Shown here piece after piece: positions 11,119 through 22,455 of a stretch of 64,000 nucleotides of DNA. The translations under genes and the position numbers were made by a program. Below the pieces are notes generated by a model. It saw only the letters and a list, made by a program, of their open reading frames with translations, did no database searches and was not told the DNA's origin. Source of the stretch: Paraphoma chrysanthemicola (taxonomy: Eukaryota; Ascomycota; Dothideomycetes; Pleosporales; Phaeosphaeriaceae); contig JAGMWG010000021.1 in NCBI GenBank assembly GCA_020744225.1, positions 186,001 to 250,000 of the forward strand, given 5' to 3'. Each line of letters starts with the position of its first letter. Positions within the stretch are counted from its first letter, which is position 1.

Positions 11119-11665
11119 GAAGCCTCGTCAATCCGCAGTGCACGCTCGGGCTATTCGTGCATCCGCGAATGCTGTGTTGTTGGGGAAGACTTTTTGAGCG
11201 GCGTCTGCTGCGTGATCGGGGCCAGCGAGTCACAAGGCGGACGTGTGGAGACGCGCGGAGGGTACGAGACTGAGGATGGGCGGCCCGGGGCAAGCTGCGG
11301 CGGGCAGAGTCGTGTCGAATTTGCGGGGTGGTTGGAGGTGAAGCCACGACAAACCGCGCGTGAGGTCGGCCGGCCAGCCAGTCGAGGGGCTGCGCTTGCT
11401 CGGCGGCGGCGACTGATGCGGAGCGTATGCGAGACAGCTGCGAGGAGGTGTGCGCGGTGATGCTGGAGCGGTAGCCAAGAGCAAGCAGCAGCCGTGGTCG
11501 TGGCGTTGCTCGCAGTCCTGGAGTGCCGTGTAGTGGAGGTGTTGGGTCGTGCTTGGCGTCGAGCTCTTACCGATTTGGTGAGAGCTGTCGACGCCATCCT
11601 CTCATCACCCGCGAGCTTCGAGCCTGCACTTCCCCAACGCCTTTCTGCGCCTCTGAGAAGCCAGC
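11119..11665. promoter_or_regulatory. Divergent promoter region shared by RhoGEF and VMA11
   Basis: A 547-bp intergenic region between the ATG of the minus-strand RhoGEF gene (11118) and the ATG of plus-strand VMA11 (11666). It is GC-rich, which is why long spurious frames cross it. I see no clear TATA box or named operator, so the regulatory role is inferred from position only. Confidence 0.5.
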
Positions 11666-12516
11666 ATGTCCTCCCAGGGAGACAGCCTCGCGCCGGCCTT
11701 TGCGCCTTTCTTCGGCATGGTGAGCGTTCCCGCCGCCACCGATGACTTCATCGCTAACAGCAGCAGAGCGGCATCGCCTTCGCAGTGAGTGCTTCTGGCC
11801 CCTGCGACCATCGTACTAAGACACGAACCGCGTACAGATGATATTCGGATGTACGCCAGTCGCGGCACTGCACGCAGCTTGAGAAGAAGACTAACGGTCA
11901 CCAGGCACGGGCGCCGCCTATGGCACCGCAAAGGCAGGTATCGGCATCGCTGGTATTGGCACGTACAGGCCAGACCTGATTATGAAGGTGGGACTCACAG
12001 TAGTTACGAGGAGCGGAATGTGCTGAACACAGTCTAGTCTCTGATCCCGATCGTCATGTCTGGTATTCTCGCAGTCTACGCGCTCGTCATCTCCGTCCTC
12101 ATCGCTAGCGACATCAAGCCTCCGCCCGAGAGAAACTACTCGCTGTACGCTGGGTTCTGTCACATGGCCGCTGGATTGTCGGTAGGCCTCTCAGGCCTGG
12201 CTGCGGGCTATGCAATTGGAATTGTGGGAGACGCGGTACGTTGCAGCACTTGCGCTGGAGGCCAGAAGCTGACTTGACCAGGGTGTGCGTTCCTTCATGC
12301 GGCAGTCGAGGATCTTTGTCGGCATGGTCCTGATCCTCATCTTTGCAGAAGTCTTGGGTCTCTATGGGTGAGTGTTTTCTCTCTGCTCCTGAACTGGCCC
12401 TGCCGCTGCAGAACATCAACTCCGCTCAATGGCTTGGACAAGTGATTAGCAAGAACATGGGCTAACTTCTCAGTCTCATTGTCGCCCTCATCCTGAACAC
12501 AAGGGCGAGTGGCTGA
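11666..12516 (+). CDS. VMA11: Vacuolar ATPase V0 proteolipid subunit c'
   Basis: Seven exons: 11666-11719, 11767-11784, 11838-11850, 11905-11987, 12038-12235, 12282-12367 and 12474-12516; all introns are GT-AG (46-106 bp). They give 495 coding bases, 164 aa, exactly the length of yeast Vma11. Exons 2 (18 bp) and 3 (13 bp) are micro-exons. The product has four membrane segments; the essential proton-binding Glu falls at residue 145 in LIFAEVLGLYG, the same number as in yeast c'. RPDLIMKSLIP and VGDAGVRSFM match c' rather than c or c''. The subunit is part of the rotating proteolipid ring that carries protons into the vacuole. No frame of the gene is long, so naive ORF calling misses it. Divergent from the RhoGEF gene. 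Identity is very secure; the micro-exon boundaries are fixed by reading frame and family sequence. Confidence 0.95.
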
Positions 12517-13449
12517 GAATGATCCGACCCGACGCATTGAACATGTACGACTACTTGGTTTATACAGCTGGAGCACGCTTGCAACATATTGGAGTTTGGG
12601 ATTGAGATGTATCACAGTATTTGAGCTTGAGGCCCGGGCCGCGAACCTGATTGAAGTGGCTTCGCGGGCAAGGCCGTTGTAGGGCTCCATGGCAACTATA
12701 TGCATAGCAGTCGTTGGGCAGCAGTGTGTACGAATAGAATTATTGCAATGGATCATTGCATGGCTGGAAGCGGTTCATCTGAGGCACCTGAATGTCAAGT
12801 CCTTGACATGTGGACCTCGCCTATGGCGGTCTGGTTCGGCTGTCGTGCTGCCACAAGGGCGACCATGGTCCTGAGCGCGCCAAAGGTGAAGACCAAAGAC
12901 CCCTGACGTCTGTCACAGCCCTAGGACCCAGCTGCAGCTCGTGCCACGCGGGTCGTGCACCAAACAAAGGCTGTTCGCACATGCAGCGCATCGGAAGCTG
13001 AAGCACGGGGGGTGTGGGCGTGATTAAGATTGATTGCCCGCGAAACACTGCGCTTCAAGGCGGACGACTCGAGCGACGGCCGTGGCCACAGCCACGGCAG
13101 TGTCGCGGGCGAGTGAATGGCTGCCTCTCGATACGATGGCGCCCGTCCCTAGAGCCGGCCGGCTTTGCTTTGTGCAGGTTCCCCACGCCCGCTGCGTCAT
13201 CTTGCTAGAATGCGCCTCATGTATGTAACCCCCGCCAGGTGTCGCCTTTATACCTCCTTGCCCCTACGTCTCGCGCCGGTCCATGGTTTGAATGCTGCGA
13301 CACGACGGCCGCTCCGCTACCTTGCAGGCCGACACCACGTTTGCCTGTGACTACAAACAACAATAGCAACGCCCGCGCTGCCCGCGCTGCCATGCGCTGA
13401 ATAAGAATCGAACAGCCCCTCGCTCGCTCCTGCTTCTCCCGCGCCCACC
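12517..13449. other. Intergenic region between VMA11 and the PKA gene
   Basis: This 933-bp stretch contains the VMA11 downstream region and the upstream region and probable leader of the PKA gene. The 13,230-13,449 part is C-rich with pyrimidine tracts, which fits a fungal promoter and leader. I see no gene in it. Confidence 0.5.
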
Positions 13450-14972
13450 ATGGCCACTGCCATGCACAGCCTTCTGCACCCGATGCAACACCATCGGGAC
13501 AAGAAGGAGGGCTCGCAGGATAAGCACGCTGGGCCCCTGCATGACCGCAACGACTCGGCCATGGACCGCCCGCGCGAGGAAGAGAAGCGCACGCTGGCGC
13601 AGTGGGAAGCGCAGAAGCACACGCTGAGCCCCGACGAGATCGACATTGATCCGGAGAAGAAGGTCGTGGGGCACTCGTCCAAGGTGCTGCGCCAGGACGA
13701 CTTTGAGCTGATCAAGACGCTGGGGACCGGTGCGCCGCCTCGGCCTTCCCGCGGCAAGACGGCTTTGCTGACGTGATGCCAGGAACCTTTGCGCGCGTCT
13801 GGCTGGTGCGGCTCAAGGACGCCCAAGACGGCGACGAGAACAAGGTGTTTGCGCTCAAGATCCTGCGCAAGGTGGACGGTACGGTCACGGGACTCACGGC
13901 GCAAGCGCAAGTGCAGCACCACTGACAATCTGCCCAGTGATTCGCCTGAAGCAGGTCGAGCACGTACGCAACGAGCGCAATGTCCTTGCCAAGGTTGCAG
14001 GCCATCCGTTCATCACGACCATGGTCGCGAGCTTCCAGTCGCTCGACTCGCTCTACATGGTGGTGCGCAGCCTCGGCTCCCGCAGCGATGCGCCAATGGC
14101 TGACAGACACAGCTCGACTACTGCCCTGGCGGCGAAGTCTTCAGCTACTTGCGCCGCGCGCGCCGCTTCAACGAGCCCACGTCGCAATTCTACGCGGCTG
14201 AGATCGTCCTCATCCTCGAGTTCCTGCACGAGCGAGAAGGCGTTGCCTACCGAGACCTGAAGCCGGAGAACATTCTGATAGATGCCGAGGGACACCTCAA
14301 GCTGGTCGACTTTGGCTTTGCAAAGAAGGTCGAGAACAGTCAGTGTAGAGACCCGGTAGTCGCTACCGGTGCTAATTCGAGCAGGAGAGACATATACGCT
14401 CTGTGGCACACCCGAGTATCTGGCGCCCGAGGTCATAAGAAACACAGGTTGGTAGCGTCGTTCCAGATCACTGGCACCAAACTCACACAAGCAGGACACG
14501 GAACCGCTGTCGATTGGTGGGCGTTTGGCATCCTAGTCTATGAGTTCCTTGTCGGCCAACCACCCTTTTGGGACCAAAACCCAATGAAGATTTATGAGCA
14601 GTATGTGCTCTCCACGGATCATCATTGGTGCGACTGTTGACAAGTTGCAGAATCGTCGAAGGCAAGGTCCGCTTCCCCAGCGCCATGTCTGCGGATGCCC
14701 GCGATCTCATCTCTGGCCTCTGCACCGTCGACACTTCGAAGCGACTGGGCAATATCAGCGGTGGCGCCGGCCGTGTCAAGTCACATCCGTGGTTCAAGAA
14801 CATCGACTGGGACCGCCTGTACAGGCGCGAAGTGAATGGCCCCATCGTGCCACATCTCCGAGGCCCGGCTGATACCCGGAATTTTGACGAGTATGAGCCT
14901 GAAAGCGAACATCGTGACCCCTACACGAAGGAGCTGAGCGACAAGTGGGACGAGTCATTCAAGGACTTTTAG
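13450..14972 (+). CDS. cAMP-dependent protein kinase catalytic subunit, PkaC2 (PkaB) type
   Basis: Seven exons: 13450-13729, 13783-13878, 13938-14062, 14113-14338, 14385-14447, 14495-14600 and 14651-14972; six GT-AG introns of 46-59 bp; product 405 aa. Residues 1-85 are a hydrophilic extension. Kinase landmarks: LGTGTFARV (glycine loop, about 91-99), Lys119 in FALKILRK, YRDLKPEN with Asp215, DFGFAK (233-238), and activation-loop ETYTLCGTPEYLAPE with Thr247. PFWDQNPMKIYEQ and a C-terminal tail ending FKDF (the PKA FxxF motif) follow. The variants GVAYRDLKPEN, ETYTLCGTPEYL and ISGGAGRVKSHPWF fit the second, PkaC2-like catalytic subunit of filamentous fungi rather than the main PkaC1. It phosphorylates targets once cAMP releases the regulatory subunit. 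The exon chain keeps frame at every junction. Subtype is from remembered family patterns. Confidence 0.93.
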
Positions 14973-15532
14973 ACTCCACCAATAGCATGAGCAATGATCG
15001 ACGAATTAGGCGGCAATCTGAGTGTATGTGCATATAAGCGAGAGGGTTTAGCACAAGGACCATCAGGGCGGGCTTCCCCATGATCGACTCGAACCCTGAT
15101 TCTGGGTCTCAGCAGTATTTCTGGGAAGTTTACGCATGAAGTTGATTGGCATACCAAGCCTGCAAACTGGCATGCGCGCGCAGATTTAGTGGGGCTGGAT
15201 ATGATGAATGCACGCATTCCACGCAGATTCGAGCCGAGTCGCATACCTGTACATTACTACTCGTAAATATCACTCTTGAGCTCGCAGCCCTACGTCGTGG
15301 CTTCTTCGAAGTCGGACCGATGTGTCGTCCCTGCTTCATAAAAAGGAAATGTGATACTCTCTCTAGTTCTGCAGTTGTGTTCCTGATTGGATTATGTTTG
15401 TTCAAACCAAACAATGATGTAAATAATTTGGTAGAATGGGTTTCCTGATACTGACTTCATATCTCCAAAAACGCCATCAAACGGGCTTCCATCACTTCGG
15501 CTCCGCTCAGTGTCGTTTACCCCTTGATATCC
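14973..15532. other. Intergenic region, no gene seen
   Basis: This is the downstream region of the PKA gene and of the minus-strand hypothetical gene. A GGTTCGAGTC-like string on the minus strand near 15,088 looks like a tRNA T-loop but has no matching stem. Nothing else is supported. Confidence 0.5.
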
Positions 15533-16030
15533 TTAGATAGATCCATCTCCGGCTTTACTACTGCCCCAAATGGCTCCAAACATTTTGCCTAGACTTCCAT
15601 ATGAACATGTTCCCTCACGCTCCTCGTCTTGCATTTTTCGTCGATCACGTAGTGCACTATGCTCCTCTAGGAAGCAAGGAAAACTTGTCAGCTCATTCCT
15701 CCTACTCGTTGTCATCTTTTCGTGCTTCTTAAACCGGTGCACACATCGTGCACATACTGGTGGAGCTTCGGAGTGACCAGAATGGTACGTCTCGACGAAA
15801 AAGCACTGTGGACAAGTGACAAGTATCTGTTCGGTGGCGTTGTCATCTTCTAGTTGCTGATTGTTCCGAGTCTCTTGGAGAATAGAGTTCAGCATGGGTC
15901 TCGATGGAGTTGACATGGGCGTTAGTTGTGCGGAGGGACTGGCGAGCACGAGGGCGAGACTTGGTGCTGCTTTCAGTGTAGGTGGTGGTCTGCTTGTCGC
16001 TGTGATCAGGTGTGGCATGCATGGTCGCAT
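15533..16030 (-). CDS. Hypothetical small protein with paired Cys-x2-Cys motifs
   Basis: A 165-aa frame from a real ATG at 16030. I do not recognise the family. The middle holds CPQC and, 19 residues further on, CARC (within about residues 74-96), spaced like a zinc-ribbon or rubredoxin-type metal site. A basic stretch (RRNELTS, RDRRKMQ) and a short Gly/Ser C-terminus follow. The N-terminus is Ser/Thr/Pro-rich without a signal peptide. A longer overlapping frame at 15843-16337 in another phase could supply an upstream exon, but no clean splice joins them. The gene may be real, short and fast-evolving, or the frame may be chance. Isolated between the PKA and SSK1 genes. Confidence 0.35.
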   Translation of the reverse strand: MRPCMPHLITATSRPPPTLKAAPSLALVLASPSAQLTPMSTPSRPMLNSILQETRNNQQLEDDNATEQILVTCPQCFFVETYHSGHSEAPPVCARCVHRFKKHEKMTTSRRNELTSFPCFLEEHSALRDRRKMQDEEREGTCSYGSLGKMFGAIWGSSKAGDGSI

Positions 16031-18430
16031 ACTGAGCAGTTTGAAGCCAACAAACAGTTATCTCAACAAATATTGGAATTGTAGAGATTGTTGAACTTGC
16101 GCTGCTGAGATGTTGATTCTGTTGGTGAGGGGCTCGGTGGTGCGGAAGAGTGCACTGCGACATTTCGATGAAGCTTCGAAGGCTTCTTCTCGGTGATTCA
16201 GTGGGGGGTGTGAATTTGAGGAGAGTTGTGAAGCTGAAGAGATAGGAGGGCCGACTGCTGAACATAGCGAGGTTGAGAATGGATAATTCAAGAGGAACAT
16301 TTTGTAGAGAAACAGGGAACATGTGCAAGTGATGCACGTGTGCTAGGACATGTTATGGTGCTTGAGAGGGACCATTCTCATGTTTACGGCTGTCATCATC
16401 AGCAAGCGTGTCACAATCCAGCACCTCTCTGATACATGAATGCGCCATGTGCATGCTGCTATGAGATTGCCTTCATCTTGACGCCACGATTCAAGAACGT
16501 GCGCTGTTCTCATGTTATCAACCAATGCGCAAACGCATCTCCACTGCTTTCACAGCGGAAGACCAGCAACACCTAAGTGGAATGGCACTTCCGTAAACGT
16601 GTTCGTCGATGGAAGCTCCGCCCTTGTGTAGAATAAGACCGTCAGTCGTCCAGCCAGAGTGATGCTTAATCGTGGAGCCACATGTTAGAGCCTATATTCG
16701 TCCTGTTATGGGTTTTTTCATCAGCGCGTCTTGCACATATAGACCGAAGAAGTCAAGTCTGCCGACAATGCAAAGTAGATATGGCTCGTGTCCTTTGAAT
16801 GTGAATGGGACAGTGAGACTGCTACCATATTCTTGATCGGCTGCGACTAATGTCGACAGCACATCGCAGCATGCCGTGAGCTCTGCACAATTGTATCATG
16901 TACACGACGCCTCCTTCTTGATCAATGGCTACTGTGAAGGTGCTCGGCGGTCTCTCACCAAGGTGAGCAGCGAACAGGTGGAGCGCCTCAGTCTTGAGCA
17001 TGTAACATGGGAGTCTTGAATGCCATGGCAAACCAAGGTGCATGATCCATAATGCACCATGGCAAATACTGGCAGAGAGGATGGGCATTCCCATACACGA
17101 ACATCGAGAAGCCAATGGCAATGCGAACAGTTGCCATTGGCGGACTGTCCGCTTTGAGCAAAGGATAGGCACGATTCCCAGTGTTGCGGTAAGGTCTTAG
17201 GACGGCAAAGCTCGGTGAAAACAAGTATGTTGCTGGGTGAGCGGAAACGGACAAACAGGCGGCAGGAGTAGAAACAGTTCTGAGGACGTGAGGGGAGGGC
17301 TGTTCGTGAGTGTAGATGCCCTGTAGCAACGGCGAAACCATTCGCTGCAGGCAAATCAAGGATATGCAGGTAGAGGTGACGGACCCACGAATCAGCAAGC
17401 GCGTTTATAGAACGCTGCCGGACACTTGTGCATTCGGGTCTAGACAACAATCATAAACCTGATATTTGGCTAGCGAAGCAGCGTGGGCGGCCGGGCATGT
17501 CGACCACACTCGGGCGCGTTTTCAACCCAAGACAGAGCATGATGATCTTGGTGAGCTCTTTGTTTGTGATGTCTGCAAGCAATGCTGCGCCTGGAGCAAT
17601 GTGTTGAGCCGTCACGCGGTGCGCGTTCCAGTACGCAGCTTTCTAGAGAGGGCGCGTAGGATGGTGGATAGGTGCGAGTGTTGTAGGAGATTCAAGTGTG
17701 GCGCAGAGTGTGGCGAGAACTGTCAGGGAAGCGGGCTAGGCTTTTTGAGGATGCAATAGGGAGACGAATAGGAGAAGACAGAAGCTATATGACGGCTAGC
17801 AGGCATGAGTTGTTCGCCCGGCCTGACTGGGGTGTCCTAAGCTCGTGCTGACTTTCCGATGTCGACGGCAATTCCGATTGCAACGGTTTGCAGTGAAACT
17901 GGCACTTCGGCCAGCGGTGGTGCATGGCGGCTGTGAGACTTTGGGCAGACCGTCTCAGGACCACAGAGCGGCTGCTGCCAGCATCACAGCAGGATGATGC
18001 GTGTAATCTGGTGGGCGCGTGGCGAGCTGCAGTAGTTATACCTGTCTGCAATGCATCGTGGAGAAGGGGCCCTTTTGAGAAGCGAAAGGATCTCATTTAG
18101 CTACCCGCTCCGCCCAACCTTGGACGACGTGCAGGGCAGGCCATGCTGCAGAAGACAACACCGACGTGCTTTCTTTTCATGTCTGGTCGTGCATCACTTG
18201 CCCGTCCGCTCCTTTAGTATTCCCCCTCGGCCTGCTTTCCTTTGTCCGCACGCATTACATCGATCGACATCACTGGAGACACACAGCGTGGCACGCGCCC
18301 GATAGCCGTTGCCATCGCCGATAGCATCGAGCTTCCGGCTCCCACAGTGCCATAGCTCCTCGCCGCACGCCTCTCGACCGCACTGCCTACCGCTCGACTG
18401 GATGCCAGCCGCCGTCGCTGGTCGCTCGCA
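16031..18430. other. Long intergenic region; Cys-rich open fragment only
   Basis: I find no supported gene in 2.4 kb. Frames at 16929-17450 (-) and 16822-17172 (-) start at non-ATG codons and look random. A plus-strand open stretch at 17466-17759 contains a cysteine cluster (CDVCKQCC, CECCRRFKCGAECGENC) but starts at TTG and has only a late ATG; it could be the last exon of an unrecognised gene. The stretch 17,800-18,430 is the likely SSK1 promoter and leader; it is pyrimidine-rich towards the ATG. Confidence 0.4.
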
Positions 18431-20841
18431 ATGAGCAATATCAAGACGCGTATCCAGCACGCGAGGTCCAAGTTCCTCCGAAGAAGCAGCGCAACGTCGA
18501 CCACGACGCGCTCCATTGCCTCGTCCGGGAGCGACCGCCACGTGAAGCCGGCGAGCACGCTGCGCAAGAGCGTGTCGCTGTCCAGGCTGCCCGAGGCTGC
18601 GAGCGCCGACGACGAGGGCCACGACCACGGCCACGAGCGCCTTGTGCAGTCGGAGGTGCTGGGTCTTGGTCCTGGGCCTGCAACGGCCGCAGCCGAGGAG
18701 AACAGCTCGACGTCGCAGGATCGGCGGTCGCGCGCGTCTGCCACAACCACAGCCTCGAGCATCCCCTCTGCCCCCCAGCACCAGCAGCAGCAGCAGCAGC
18801 AGCCCTCCGCCGGCGCACCGCCCGTCGTGTGTCCTGCCGTCACGCTCGAGTATCCCACGCCCATCCATCCCGACGTCGTGCAGCCCGCCCAGCTAGTGCC
18901 GGAGCCGTCGGTCTCTTCGGCGGCGCCCACAGAGGCCAGCGACCACGCCTCCGACCTGCCGCACAGCTCCTCCAAGTCATCGTCGCCAGGCGTCATCCGC
19001 CGCCAGTCGGTCGTCGCCAACACCGATGCAAAGGTCATCAAGACGCTGCTGGCCCCCGAGAATCCCCAGCCCGCCGTCGCCGGCCCGCCCGCTGCCTCTG
19101 CGACCGACTACTTTGGCGGAGCCCCCGCGACCTTCAGCGCCGCCATGCTGCACCGCAAGATCTGGGTGAAGCGGCCCCATGCCTCGGCCACGCTTGTGCA
19201 GATCCGCGAGGACGACCTGGTCGACGACGTGCGCGACATGATCCTCAAAAAGTACGCCAATTCGCTGGGTCGCAGCTTCGACGCGCCCGACGTGACGCTG
19301 CGCATCGTGCCCCGCGATGCTGCAAAGAGCCACGATCGGACGCTGGGCCCCGAGGAGGACATGTGTCGGACGCTCGACGCCTATTTCCCCGGGGGCCAGA
19401 CGGTCAACGACGCCCTCATCATCGACGTGCCCCAGAAGCGACCGACACCGCGGCCATCCCCTCGCGTGCCTATGCCTTATGAGCACCACGACGACAACCG
19501 CTATCACCAGACCGAGTACTTCCCACCCATGCCCGTCATAAACCCCTCGCCCGCCGCCACGGGCGAAGCTCGCATCCCGCTGCCGCACGCCCCGCACTCG
19601 ATTGCCGTGCTCAATACCGGCCAGCTGCCTGCCCTGCCGTCTCCTGGCGGTACAAGGAGACTGCACCAAAGCCGGCCCAAGTACCCGAGACATAACACCG
19701 CCTCCCCTACTGCCTTGACGGGCGGCATTCCTTCATCCGTCACGAGCGCCCGTCCTCTTAACCGGCCACGGCACGACTCTTCCGCGTCCGACACCAAGCA
19801 CTCTGCCACCTCCAATAATCCGATACCCACGCCGCCGGCTTCCACCGACCCGAATGCACGTCAGACATCGAACCCACCGACGCCCCGCGTGGCCTCCCCG
19901 CAGCCCAACACTGCCAACAAGAAGCGGAGGAAGAAGCAGTTGCTGGAACCTCCGAGCCTACCAGCTGGCTTGTTGGACGGATCGGTGCCGCCGATCAACG
20001 TGTTGATTGTAGAGGACAACATCATCAACTTGCGTGTCTTGGGCGCTTTTATGCAGCGGCTCAAGGTGCGTTGGCAGCGCGCCATGAACGGCAAGGAGGC
20101 GGTGACAAAATGGAAGGCTGGTGGATTCCATTTGGTGCTCATGGACATCCAATTACCCGTGATGAATGGTTTGGAAGCCACCAAGGAGATCCGCCGCTTA
20201 GAACGAGTGAACAGCATCGGCGTGTTTAGCAGCGGCAGCAATGAAGCACCAAACACTAGACTCGGTCAAGATGGAAGTCGTCCAGAGGAGCCGCAAGAAG
20301 ACGACAAACTTGGTGACAAAGGACTCTTCAAGAGTCCCGTTATCATCGTCGCCCTCACAGCAAGCTCGCTTCAAAGCGACAGACACGAAGCTCTTGCGGC
20401 TGGGTGCAACGACTTTCTGACCAAGGTAAGACTTGCACTTTCGCACCATGTTGCAAACTCGCTGACATGCACTGCTAGCCTGTCAACTTTGTCTGGCTTG
20501 AACGCAAAGTCAAAGAATGGGGCTGTATGCAGGCTCTAATTGACTTTGACGGCTGGCGCAGGTGGAAAGACTTTGCCGACAAGTCCGAGACTATGGACTC
20601 CAAGTCCAAGATGTCTGCGTCCTTTTCTAGTATTGCACCGGGAAAGAAAAAGGATACGGGTCTCAGCCCTACCTTGGCCGCCAATCCCCCAGATGGCAGT
20701 GGCATGAGCGTCAACGGAATCAAAAAAGAAGAGGAGAAGGAAAAGAAGAACAAGAGGAAGAGTGTGGGCGTCGTACCGCCACCGGTCCTGCTTGAGGAGA
20801 ACGAAATCGGAACGCCCGACGCAGACGATTCTGGGACTTAG
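18431..20841 (+). CDS. SSK1: SSK1-type response regulator of the HOG phosphorelay
   Basis: Two exons, 18431-20425 and 20479-20841, with a 53-bp intron (GTAAGA...CTGCTAG); 785 aa. The intron sits directly after the conserved receiver Lys, so without splicing the receiver would lose FVWLERKVKEWG. The receiver domain starts about residue 522 (INVLIVEDN, acidic pair 528-529), has the phospho-accepting Asp572 in LVLMDIQLPVMNG, TAS in VALTASS, and Lys665 in FLTK. It carries the roughly 40-residue insertion after RRLERV usual for fungal Ssk1. Residues 1-235 are low-complexity with a short poly-Gln run; a conserved block starts at 239 (MLHRKIWVKRP). Ssk1 takes phosphate from the Ypd1/Sln1-type relay and, when unphosphorylated, activates the Ssk2-type MAPKKK under osmotic stress. 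The C-terminus is Lys-rich (KKEEEKEKKNKRK). Identity is strong from receiver sequence and length. Confidence 0.93.
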
Positions 20842-21564
20842 ACCGGCTCGTTCCACAGACGCCCTCGCACGCAATTCTTCACATTCAATGGGTTCACCCA
20901 CTCCTGCACCCAAATACTCCTCTTACATGAGCTGCCACAACCACCTCCTTGGCATGCCTGAGTGCCAGCAGCGTTCCAGCTTCAGATTGGCACACCATAT
21001 TTCTCATCATTCTTAGTCATACTCAGCAGCATAGCATGGAATTTTCTTTCGGCGGTTCTCCAGCGTCATCGACTTTGAGACACGCCTACGCTCATTGCCG
21101 GTACTTTGAGCTGCGTGCTGTTCGCATATTGTTCACTCGGGCTTTTTTCGGCACATTACACGTACACGATTTGCATGCCGAGTATCATACTCGCTTGGGT
21201 TTGGCGCGGCAAATAGCATTATTGCGGGTTCCTTTGGAGGAGTTTTAGCATGGAAGTGGTACATAGGCGTAATGATAATGTTGAAGTCGCTGTCAGAAGA
21301 TGTCGGGACCGTGTACGTCGAGTTGTGAAACCTATCCTTTTTACAATGTCCCTTTTACAGTACTTGGAAACAAGTGGCCAACTACGGCGCGTCGGGAGTG
21401 CGGAGAAAGATTGGCTAACCAATTCCATGATGATCTCTACCAGCACTCATATAAGATGACCAGGATGGCTTGCTTAAGCAACCTACCGAGTATTTATTTG
21501 CCGCTCCCATGGTTTACTAGTATTGTCATTACTAAACAACGAGGCTCGCTGCACTTTCATCAAC
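20842..21564. other. Intergenic region, no gene seen
   Basis: This 720-bp gap holds the SSK1 downstream region and the upstream region of the EthD-like gene. Frames here are short and unconvincing. Confidence 0.5.
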
Positions 21565-22418
21565 ATGGCGAAAGGCATCTTGTGGGTCTCATCACGTGTC
21601 ACCAAGCCGGACCGATTGTCGCCAGAGAACTTCTGCGCATGGTATGAGAATGTAGGTAGAATTATCCAGGTTAGGGGTTGCTTTCTACTGAAGATTACAC
21701 ATAGACTCATATCCAGGAAGTTCTCTCCCTACCTGGTCTTCCTAGCGCCGCCCGCTACGAAGCCATACAGCCACAGCCTTCCGAAGATACATGGAGCACT
21801 GAAGCTCCTTGGTTGGTAGGTCAAGCTCCCACCTTGACAACTGGTCCGGGCTGGCTGACAGCATACAAGACGTTATACGACATGCACCATGTCGAATACC
21901 GACACAGTCCCGATTTCAAAGCTTTGGATGGCCAGACTGCGCCATCTGAAGAACTCTTAGACCGTATCTTTATAAACACGCGATTCGACACCCGCTTCTA
22001 CGCACAGGTCCAGGATTTTGACGTCTCTCGTGCAAAGGCCGGTCCTGCTCGCTTCATCATCTCCGCTGCCTTGCAACCTCCAGCAGAAGCAGCACCAGAC
22101 TTTGATGATTGGTATCGCCAAGAGCACCTCACGGTACTCAGCCGCGCACCAGGCTTCGTGCGCTCTCGTCGGTATGAACTCGTCAACGGAACGGTTTTGA
22201 ATGAATTCGTTCGATCACAGCCAGACGTACCCAAGTATCTTGCGCTACACGAATTTGAGGGCCAGGTATTGCCGTGGAAAGAGTTGCAAGACAGCGCGGA
22301 GACGCCGTGGGCAAAGCGCGTTATGGGGGTTCTGGCAAAGAGCGAAATTGGCTGGTATGTACTCAAGAGGATGTATGCGGAGGAGGAATGGAGGGATGTG
22401 GGCACTCAAAGTGGTTGA
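21565..22418 (+). CDS. EthD-like dimeric alpha/beta-barrel protein
   Basis: Two exons. Exon 1 starts at the ATG at 21565. Exon 2 is 21717-22418. Two donors are possible in the same phase: after 21651 (GTAGGT) or after 21669 (GTTAGG), giving 262 or 268 aa. I slightly favour the later one because it keeps spacing between FCAWYEN and EVLSLPGLPSAARYEA, although the earlier donor is closer to consensus. The protein has two related halves, each with the FxxWYxxEHxxxL...PGxxxxxRYE pattern of EthD-type stress-responsive barrels (second half FDDWYRQEHLTVLSRAPGFVRSRRYE). Such proteins often accompany oxidative catabolic or polyketide-tailoring enzymes. It is convergent with the FAD monooxygenase gene, stop codons 37 bp apart. 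Function beyond fold is unknown. No signal peptide. Confidence 0.82.
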
Positions 22419-22455
22419 GATGCTAAACTTGAAGTGGCATGTGTTATCCATCCCA

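Noticed and set aside
10354..11460. 368-codon plus-strand open frame opposite the RhoGEF gene
   Set aside because: It is the complement of the GC-rich Pro/Gln-coding N-terminus of the RhoGEF gene, starts at a non-ATG codon region and has random Arg/Gly-rich composition.
12689..13208. Several 60-70 codon frames upstream of the PKA gene
   Set aside because: Short, overlapping on both strands, non-conserved composition; more likely promoter DNA.
15080..15125. tRNA-like T-loop GGTTCGAGTC on the minus strand
   Set aside because: The flanking bases do not form a T stem and no D or anticodon arm fits.
16929..17450. 173-codon minus-strand frame
   Set aside because: Starts at TTG, no family pattern, overlaps two other equally long frames.
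18214..19041. Minus-strand frame of 275 codons opposite SSK1
   Set aside because: Shadow of the low-complexity SSK1 N-terminus; composition Ala/Gly/Arg/Cys-biased, no family.
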